Of a stretch of 64,000 nt of DNA, positions 56,119 to 64,000 are shown one piece after another. The stretch's first letter is position 1. Every line of letters begins with the position of its first letter. The position numbers and the translations under genes were made by a program. The notes under the pieces were generated by a model. It saw only the letters and a program-made list of their open reading frames with translations, was not told the DNA's origin and ran no database searches. This DNA comes from Rhipicephalus microplus (taxonomy: Eukaryota > Arthropoda > Arachnida > Ixodida > Ixodidae): contig NC_134707.1 in NCBI RefSeq assembly GCF_043290135.1, forward strand, positions 69,803,906-69,867,905. Direction: 5' to 3'.

Positions 56119-57260
56119 TACCAAACTTGGTATGGCTTAAACTGACTGTATGAAAAACACATTTGATTAGTCATAACATGAAAATCAAGACGTGAATGTC
56201 ATGAATGTGTTGATTCAAAATTTACAATTCCTGGTCATGCAGGTCTTGCGGTGGTTTTGTACACATGGCTTTTTGCAAAGCTGGTATTGTAATGACATGA
56301 TTGCATGGCGAACCTCAGTGACAGACCCTACCATAAAAATCATGACATGCGTCTCATGTAACAACATGACTACATTCCAAGCTCATGATGCACTTGCGGG
56401 TGTTTCACTTGCATGACATGTACCAAATTTGGTATTACGGTACCTGAATGGATGATGAAGGTATGTGACTGATGCAAACTTGATAATCATGAGATGCGTT
56501 TCATGTAACAACGTGACTACATGCCACGCTCATGATGCGCTGGCGTGAATTTCACTAGCTTCACTTTCCCAAATTTTATATTGCGGGTGTGAATGGATGA
56601 AGAAAGTAAGATACTGGTGCAAACATGATAAACATGAGATGCGTGTCTTATAACATCATGGCTACATTCTACACTCATGATGCATTCGCAGTCGTTTCGC
56701 TAGCTTCACATATACCAAACTAGTTATCACGGGACGCGAATGGACGACATAGGTAAATGACACATACAAACATAATAAGCACGAAATGCGTGTCATGTAA
56801 TAACATTATTACATGCCATACTCACGGTGCGCTCGCGGTCGTTTCGCTAGCTTTTAATATGCCCAATTAAGTATTACGTGACGTCAATGGATGACGAAAG
56901 TATGATACTGCTGCAGGCATGATAAACTTGAGATGCGTGTCATGTAACAACATGATTACATTCTACGCTCATGATGCGCTCGCGGCCGTTTCGCTAGCTT
57001 CACGTGTACCAAGCTTGGTATTGCGTGACGCGAACGGACGACATAGGTAAATGACACATCCAAACATGATAATCACGACATGCGTGTCATGTACTGACAT
57101 GACTACATGTCACACTGATGATTTGCTCGCGGCCGTTTCAGTAGCTTCACATATGCCAAATTTGGTATTACGTGACGCCAATGGATGACGATGGTATAAG
57201 ACTGGTGCAAACATGATAATCATGAGATGCGTGTCATGTGAACACATGACTACATGACAC
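56119..57260 (-). repeat. Tandem array of ~147-bp units, copy 2, inverted
   Basis: The palindrome-like anchor (CCAAATTTGG and variants) starts at 56119, 56273, 56421, 56568, 56713, 56860, 57007 and 57154; steps are 154, 148, 147, 145, 147, 147 and 147. Units carry GGCCGTTTCGCTAGCTTCA and CATGAGATGCGTGTCATG, the reverse complement of array 1. Eight units, the outer ones more decayed. It ends at the LINE F tail. Confidence 0.92.
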
Positions 57261-57261
57261 A

Positions 57262-58085
57262 GTCAACAGAGAGAGATGTAGACTTTATTAATATCCGGCA
57301 GATTGCTGGGATGGGCTCCCACCTAGTGGCCAACGGAGAGAGTGGATCACCCGGCAGCTTCTTTGGCCTGCTGAATCGCCCTAAGTTGCTTGTCCAGGCC
57401 CGAACTGAGCAGCGCAGTCCGCCAACGTGCCCGAAGGTCTTCATATTGCAGGCCGCGACCCCCGAATTTCTGACTAACACTGGACATTCCCACAGGATAT
57501 GGTCAAGAGTGGCTCTGGTGGTACAGTACTGGCAGAGATTAGGACTATATATATAGACGTCGGGATATATGTGGTGCATGATGACAGGGTTCATGTATGT
57601 GTGTGTTTGTAGCTGCCGCCACTGAACGGACTGGGCCAGATTTAGCTTGGGGTGAGGTGGAGGGCACTCGTGCCTTTGCAGTCGATAGTGTTGAATTATC
57701 TCATTAAATTTAGCGAGCCGATCGTCGCACTCCCACACCGGCGCATAAAAGTCTGTTAGGGTGGCCGCTTCGTCTGACGTGACTCGGAACGTAAGAGCTC
57801 GAGCCACGTGCGTCACTTCATTCGGACTGTCCTCCGCGTTACCTAGTGGTGTGTGGGCAAGGAACCACAAGATGTGCACGTATTCGTCCGCTTCGTGAAT
57901 TTTGCTTGTACTGAGAATACGCAACGCCTCGGGGGAGATTCTGCCGCTGGCGTAGTTTCGAATGGCTGTCTGCGAGTCGCTGATTACACATGATGCATTT
58001 GTGTGGGCGATGGCCATCGGGATAGCCACTTCCTCTGCCGTTTCTACGTTCCGTGTGATGATTGACTGCATTTTTCCTCCCGAAC
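57262..58085 (-). pseudogene. 5'-truncated LINE with RNase H C-terminus (LINE F)
   Basis: A 273-aa minus-strand frame (57250-58071) covers the RNase H from its second block (TAEEVAIPMAIAHTN) through VISDSQTAIRNYA and the final block LGNAEDSPNEVTHVARALT, then a C-terminal region QWRQLQTHTYMNPV and zinc-like CQYCTTRATLDHILWECP. The first Asp block and the RT are missing. The 3' side has an AATAAAG and a short GA/CT tail at 57262-57275, directly against the 147-bp array. The frame is open, but truncation makes it inactive. Close in type to LINE C and E. Confidence 0.82.
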
Positions 58086-59744
58086 ATCAACTGCTCAGTG
58101 TTTCATATTTTATATTGAGTTAGTCACTAGAAGTCTAGGTGTTTTTCTGGTACGCTAAGTTGCCTCCGCGTTTATGCGTATCGTCCTGTCGCAACCTTGA
58201 AGCTCGTCAATAACGGTATGCACCTCAACCACTCTCGCCCGTCTCGCCATGCCCGTAACGCCCTGAATGTCAGCTCTAAGTTGCTTTACACATGTAGTAT
58301 AGCACTTTATTGAACCTTTGAGGTTCAATCTTCCCCACTTTGATCACAAGCAAAGTTGTGAACAGACGTATCCAGGCCCACTGAGACCAAATTCATTGCC
58401 TCTCCGGGCCCATTCCCCTCCTCCGTTTTTTCGGCTTTGCCACGGCCATCGAACGAAGAGAACTACGATTGCAGCCTTTCGCAAGATAATCCGAACAGGG
58501 TAACCAGAAGGGGGAGGGGGCAAGCAAGAACTAGTTTTTTTTTAATTTACGTGTTTCTTAATGCACGTAAAACATCTATGTGCCTGAGATGGTTTATAAA
58601 GAAGGTTTTAAACCTTCTTTATAAACCTCCCCAGAAAAAAATGTATTTTAGCAACCACAGTCCTTCTTGTAGCCCACACACCAAACAACTTCGAAGATTA
58701 TTGGCGGATGTGGCCAAACGTGGCGCCTAGAATAAGCCACGCTTTTTTGCCACGAAACAACTGTTAAAGTAATTTTGGTCAAATGTTATGAGTTCACTGT
58801 GTTTCCTCTATTCGAGCAGACATTTTTTCCACGAGATCATCGGTACAAATGAACCAGCACGACGTGTTCCTGCGTGCCTTCGCCGCAGCAGCCACCCCAA
58901 TAGGCTAAGTTGTTCCTAGCCTAGTACCTCGCGCTTACCATAGATACGTGACTCAGTCACGCTACACGGTGTTGCACAATCAATATACCAAGCCCCCTAC
59001 AAATCATGGCTAACCACCTCGACGAGACAGTTTGTCATCGACCGGGGCCGAGTAATGGAAAACGTGCTCTGTTTCCGTGTTGCAGCCACTACCACAGGTG
59101 GCAGTTGGAAGTTTTGCTCTGGCAGAAGTACAAACGTCTGTACTTTCGTGGAAACAGTTGAATAATGTGCGTCATTAGGGTCGCTTCATTACTCACTTAG
59201 ACGACATATTATGGGGTTTGCTCTATAGAATGCTTTGCAGCCACGAATAACGCCGAGGAAAGTACCACGCGTTTCGCACTATGTATCGAGCGTACGGTGT
59301 TATCATGGACCAGTGCTGTATGAGAAGCTCGACGATGCGGCGCGTTAAGTCAGCCGATTGAGGCACGCGTAAAAATTGTGCACTAAATCTTCGCACAAGC
59401 TCATGTAGTTGTGATCAGAATTCAGACAAGCCATTTGACTCGAGGAGTGATGAACACTATTTCGCGATCTCCTATGTATGTGTACCGTACAACGTTTACG
59501 ATGCCGCTATTAGTTCCTTAGTAGCACACCATGCTCTACGTTCATCTAGCTGATCTGTATGCACGCTGTAGTGTCGCCAACTCATGCAATGTTCGTAAGC
59601 CAGTGGAGCTGTAAAGGCCAAACCAGGGATGTGATGGTTAGACATCAACACATACTCATCTTGGTTGGAATGTCACTATACTCTTGTGAAAGAGTCATTG
59701 TATCTAGGATGACTGACAGTTGGACGTGTTGGTAAAAGTTGGTG
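58086..59744. other. Intergenic, no gene recognised
   Basis: Apart from the 37-bp palindrome, nothing can be named. Minus-strand CGSGCNTETEHVF around 59045-59085 faintly recalls a LINE zinc motif but has no supporting blocks. Confidence 0.5.
58591..58627. repeat. Perfect 37-bp palindrome (18-bp arms, 1-nt centre)
   Basis: GGTTTATAAAGAAGGTTT at 58591-58608 is followed by one T and then its exact reverse complement at 58610-58627. Confidence 0.95.
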
Positions 59745-60308
59745 ATGAAACAAACGTTAAAGAATACACACACTCAGAAAGGACTCAGACGAGCGCTTAC
59801 TAGCAATTGAATATTTTATTTTGAAGCGAACACTAATATATGCATACGACGCATGTATGTCATTCCGAACCTTCCACTGTCATCATCCACGGAGTGATAT
59901 ACCAAAAAACCACTCCCATAATCGATGGCCCATAGCTGGAAAGAAACACGTGTAGATTCTGCCCACAAACTAACAAAAGAAACAGTAAAAAGGAAATGCA
60001 CTTGGTTATGTTACGTCGAAAAAGGCAAACTCCGCATCTGTTAGTAAACATACGCTTTATGGACGCAGCTGTCACCTCCCTTTCTTATTCTATACGCTTC
60101 TTTCATTTCCCTCGTTGTCCGCTGCTTGCGTGTGTCACTTATTCGTGTGTCTGAAAATGATGACAGTGATGATGACAGGGGGAGATTCGGAATGACGTAC
60201 ATGCGTGTTATGCATATGTTAGTGCTCGCTCCGAAATTAAATTTCCAATTGCCAGTAAGCGCTTGTCTGTGTGCTGTCTGAGTGTGTGTTTTTAGCGTTT
60301 GTTTCATC
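59745..60308. mobile_element. Foldback element with ~145-bp inverted arms
   Basis: Left arm 59745-59893 and right arm 60151-60308 are reverse complements with scattered differences: ATGAAACAAACG, then ACACACACTCAGA, AGCGCTTACT, CAATTG, TATGCATA, CGCATGTA, GTCATTCCGAA and CTGTCATCATC occur in the same order from both ends. The spacer is about 257 bp. A minus-strand frame (60041-60310) ends TREMKEAYRIRKGGDSCV, which weakly resembles the end of the GIY-YIG domain of Penelope-like elements. It may be an inverted pair of retroelement ends or a foldback transposon. Confidence 0.65.
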
Positions 60309-63300
60309 ATGAGTCATTATTTACAGTTCCTTTAGCTGTGTAATTAAAAGGGCTACGTTCTTGGCGTCGGTCACCTAACCCAAATTGCTACACACACCTT
60401 GTTGCTGCTGCAAAGTATTTGTGCTGTAGGGAAGCGTAAATGTTGGCTTTTATGGCCTACTTTCACGCTTATCGTTGGTGTTTTTTTCAAATATTAGTTC
60501 TATGTTACCGCTTGTCCTCACTGTCTTCTTCGTCCGAAGTTTACATTTTTCCCACTTCAGCTGTAAAAAACAACAAAAAGAACACTCATGTTTCAAAACT
60601 GATGCGAATGCATGAAGAAACATTTTCTTAAGTCAATCGCCTGCAAAAAACAATAAACTGAGTTGTATCTCAGAGCACTTTACTCAACTTGGAACACCGG
60701 AAGGATTTGCGTATATGAACAACTCATATGTGAGAGACTCTTTGTCACTTCTTTGCTCAGAAAGGAGTCGGGGATGAGTGAAAAGAGTTTCCATAATGAT
60801 GCGATAAAAGCGAGTAGAAAGACCGGCTGGGCATTGCGAGGGAAGCGTTTCTTTTTCCTTTTTCTGCACTAGTGCCTCAGGCTCGGCGAAAGCTGGAGCG
60901 TGGAGGAATAGGGTTATTAAATGTTTTCGCGCGAATATGCAGGAATCAAGCTTTTAGGTAAACAGTTCGTTAACACGCGCCGGAGAAATAGCAACAAGAA
61001 AAAGAAAGCGTTCACAGACCGTTCGTCGTTCTGAAAGTTGTGACAGCATACGCCACGCTCGCAAGGCGAAAACAAAGCAACCTCACGCTGCGTCGCAGAA
61101 CGCGTTCCATTACAGGGGAGCCTCTGACAGTTAAGCTCTTCGCATCAGCGGCACTGGGGAGCGAGCAATTAGCGCTAAGTGCCAGATTGTGTGAACCTAT
61201 GAAAACGTGAGTAAATAAAAACACAACATAAAAATGGGTAGTGCTATGCGTCAATGCGCAGTGCTACAGTCGGAAGCAATGTTGTATACAAGGTGCTCGA
61301 ACCGTCGTTGAAAACATGCTTGCTTTGAAAAAAAAAACTGAAACAAAAAGTTTTTCACGCCAGCCTCTTTTCAGAGAGCACAGCACCTGAGTTGCTGCCA
61401 TGCCGTGCTCTCAGAATCTTTTGCTGAGAGGCGGGTTCAGGGCTGCAAGACCATTTCACTGTATTTCTTTATAGTTTTCGTTGGCCTTGAATTGCTAATT
61501 AGCATGTCTGTGTACGCTGAGCAAATGGGTTTAGATGGGCAAGAACATGCTCGTTTCGGGACAGAGAAAGCATGATCCCTTTTTATTAAATTACCTTAAG
61601 CGCGAGGCTCAGTTGTTCGAAGATCTGTATAATCATCGCGTGTAGCGCAATGAAACGAACGGGAAAGTGTGGTATCATGGTATGTAGCCCAATAAAACGA
61701 CTTAACACTAAGGTAGGGACGAACACGAGCACCTGTCCAAGTATTTCGCCTTTTTGTTTCGTTCTTTCGCTGCACTAGTTATGATGACATTGAAGTTCAA
61801 ATAAACACTCGCCCAACCTTCAGCTTTTTGAAGCTGTAACACTTTTGATTGCCGGCCCTATAAATCTGATAAATAATAAAACGTGACAGGAAGATTTGAC
61901 ACACACACACAAAGGCATACACACAAAGTAATGCGATATATTACAGCAACATATGCATAAACACAACACCGTACAGCAATATTCATATGCGTTTTCTCGT
62001 GTTTATGTGCCCCTTTGCGGTACGCCGAAGTCATCTGCAAAGCTACAAAACTTCTAGATAACTATTCTTACCATTTTTTCCAGATAAAGTCATTACGATA
62101 CTTCTGAGAATGCATTAAGAAGTATTCCAAACATTGCACCTTCTTGTCTGGCCACTTTCTTGACCCCATTTTCTCTTCGAGAAACAGCTGTAGCTGTGAA
62201 ATTATTCTATGAATAGTGGCTATGATATTGAGGTATTTTGGTTTTTTTTATTTTCGTTTTAATACCTATGAAGCCTAAAAAAGCATTACATAAGGGCTTG
62301 GCATACAAATGTTCAAAATACATCAGTCAGAAATAACATTATAATAGGCATAATTGAGCATAACATGAATAACGTGGGTACATGAATACACATTATATAC
62401 AAACAGTGTGAATGATGAATATCAGTTCAAGTGGCTTTTATTCTGAAAATTGATGATCTATTTTGATCAATGTGGGTTCGCAAATAGGGCAGAAATTTGG
62501 TGAAGCAGGCTGTTCTAAGTGGTGGCTATGCGGAAAAAAAGAAAATGTTGTTTCATAGGTCATTGATGACGCATTGCATCAAGGGCTGCTAGAATTTCTG
62601 CGATGTTACATTCATTTCCATTGTCCATGAAACCTAAATGACTGGGTTTGTTCTATTTGAGACTCCTCAACCAATCGACAGGTGAAGTTACTGTGATTTA
62701 TCTTATATAGCGTTTTGTAGAAGTCAGTTTGGTGTCTACGTAGAACGAAGCCAGTTGTTTTCTTAAACCCTTTTGATCCTATCTTCATGGATACCAGCAT
62801 GGAACTGTGACCATTCGACGTGTAACCTGGCCACACGACGAAGTATAGAAATGACCTGATGACATTATCATGGCATGAGACAATTTCGCTTGACATGAAT
62901 GGCAACCTCACCAGCCCTGCCCATATTCTGCGACATTGCCCGTGCGCTCCCCGCTGCTTTCGCAATCAGTGCAAGTAAGCAGACCTGAGCGGAAGAGTAA
63001 GATATTTTTGCTCGTAGTCTTGACTCATCAGCTGCACGTGGGCACTGCTGAGCACGAGGTCGTGGGCTTGATTTTTCTGGGGTCATGCCATTGTGTCGAT
63101 GGGAAAGTATGAAAAAGCCAGTTTACCACGCATGGCGAGCCGGTTGAAAGCCTGTTAAAAAATTGCAAGCTAATGAATGCTGTACTGGAGCCCGTATGAC
63201 GACACGCCTTCTATAGAGTGGTATGCAGGTTCGAAATGTGAAGGTTTACGAGTAGCATGAATAGTAAAAAAAAAAAAAACAGGCGCAAGTCATTTAGGCA

Positions 63301-63340
63301 AGTCTTAAATGCTCATAAAGAAGTGAGTCTTTAATGCGAC
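60309..63340. other. Intergenic, no gene recognised
   Basis: AT-rich with short frames lacking motifs (for example 61012-61254 and 62612-62965 on the minus strand). Contains a short (CA)n run at about 61900-61925. No SINE body, TIR pair or coding block was seen. Confidence 0.5.
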
Positions 63341-63365
63341 AAAAATCGCGCATTTTGTTTGTTTG

Positions 63366-64000
63366 TTTGTTTCTTTCTTTCTTTATTAGTTTATTGAGAA
63401 CAATGGCAAAATTGTCCAAGAAGACATGGTGAAAGGCAAACATTGCTTCACTGGGTTATGCCACCCATACAGCAGCAGCAGCAGAGAAATACATGCACAA
63501 ATTTTAAAGGGTACATGAAAATCAAATAATACACCTCTGAACAATATCACACATTTATACAGCAATAAAAAAGAAAAGAAATCATAAGTACAATTTTACA
63601 AAAAGATTGCTCGCAACTCCCGAGCAGAAAATTAAAATTGTATTATACTCATCTACACCCAAACAAAAAAAAGCTAGGAATAACTTGAAGGGCTCACAAT
63701 TCACATGTGGCAAGAGAAAAAGAAAGATTAACACAATACATAACATTTAAACTGAGCCTAAGTACTCTTTTATTTGCATTAGTCCTCTGAACTTATCAAC
63801 TCTTTCATTGTTTTTTGATACGCTTACTTCCTGATTCCGGATTGAGGAGATCGATGGTGAAGGTATAGCCATTGAGAAGGTTAAAAATTCGAACCGCAAG
63901 ATTTTGTTTCCCGTATTTTGTTCTGCTATGTGGTATAAATACAGAACTATTTCTCAATTTGTAGCCTGTCGTTTTCCCACTGTACTTACTTTGGAAGGAA
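63366..64000 (-). mobile_element. 3' end of a LINE without visible RNase H (LINE G), runs off the window
   Basis: A minus-strand C-terminal coding piece is followed by about 430 bp of AT-rich 3' UTR with AATAAAC near the end and a (AAAG)n/(AAAC)n tail (TTTG/TTTC on the plus strand at 63355-63385). The C-terminal peptide type, with FIPHSRTKYGKQNL, recalls CR1/L2/Jockey-like LINEs. Confidence 0.6.
63805..63999 (-). pseudogene. C-terminus of a CR1/Jockey-like reverse transcriptase, partial
   Basis: Open for 64 codons from the window edge to TGA at 63805-63807. YKLRNSSVFIPHSRTKYG and NLAVRIFNLLNG match the common LINE ending of the form (F/L)xxPRxRTxYGKxxL...xxxxLN. Only the extreme C-terminus is in the window, so whether the gene is intact cannot be judged. 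Confidence 0.6.

Noticed and set aside
58437..58730. Plus-strand 97-aa frame
   Set aside because: It runs through the 37-bp palindrome and has no family similarity that I recognise.
59040..59090. LINE C-terminal zinc motif on the minus strand
   Set aside because: A single weak Cys pattern without neighbouring RT or RNase H blocks.

Overview
The window looks like repeat-rich, gene-poor nuclear DNA of a hard tick (Ixodidae, probably Rhipicephalus or a close relative). The evidence is AT-rich intergenic sequence, several copies of a tRNA-headed SINE whose body matches the Ruka-type SINEs of ixodid ticks, I-like non-LTR retrotransposons with a C-terminal RNase H, a tick-type Ty3/gypsy element with a coiled-coil Gag, and long TATC/GATA microsatellites. 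I found no convincing host protein gene, rRNA or functional tRNA gene. Nearly every long ORF belongs to a transposable element (TE).

Layout. Positions 1-13110 and about 31800-42350 are two old, diverged copies of one segment in direct orientation. Copy 1 is split by a nearly complete minus-strand I-like LINE (6045-11285). A decayed LINE RT fragment (13620-14720) carries a SINE with a 13-bp target duplication. A 5'-truncated plus-strand LINE (15531-17931) follows. Positions 18-31 kb hold a 482-bp MITE with 18-bp TIRs, an array of about 147-bp units, GATA/TATC microsatellites, opposed SINEs and a roughly 1-kb repeat. An inverted copy of the 1-kb repeat lies at 33.2-34.2 kb inside copy 2.

The most informative region is 44939-54649. 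It is a decayed Ty3/gypsy element whose 5' LTR was broken by a 4.67-kb P-superfamily (THAP-domain) DNA transposon. The transposon has about 30-bp TIRs and an 8-bp target duplication, and the uninterrupted site survives in the 3' LTR. A SINE lies inside the transposon, giving the order LTR element, then P transposon; the SINE entered the transposon, but whether before or after nesting is not shown. Distal to it are a second 147-bp-unit array in reverse orientation next to a TATC microsatellite (55.7-57.3 kb), a LINE RNase H fragment, an 18-bp-arm palindrome, a foldback element with about 145-bp arms (59.7-60.3 kb) and the 3' end of a LINE without visible RNase H at the right edge.

The genes form no host pathway; they are remnants of copying machinery. 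LINE ORF2 proteins (endonuclease, RT, RNase H) would move LINEs and, by family knowledge, SINEs. Gag-Pol served the LTR element and the THAP transposase served the P element. All except the LINE ORF1 and the edge fragment carry visible stops, frameshifts or truncations. All repeat identities are by eye; no alignment was computed.
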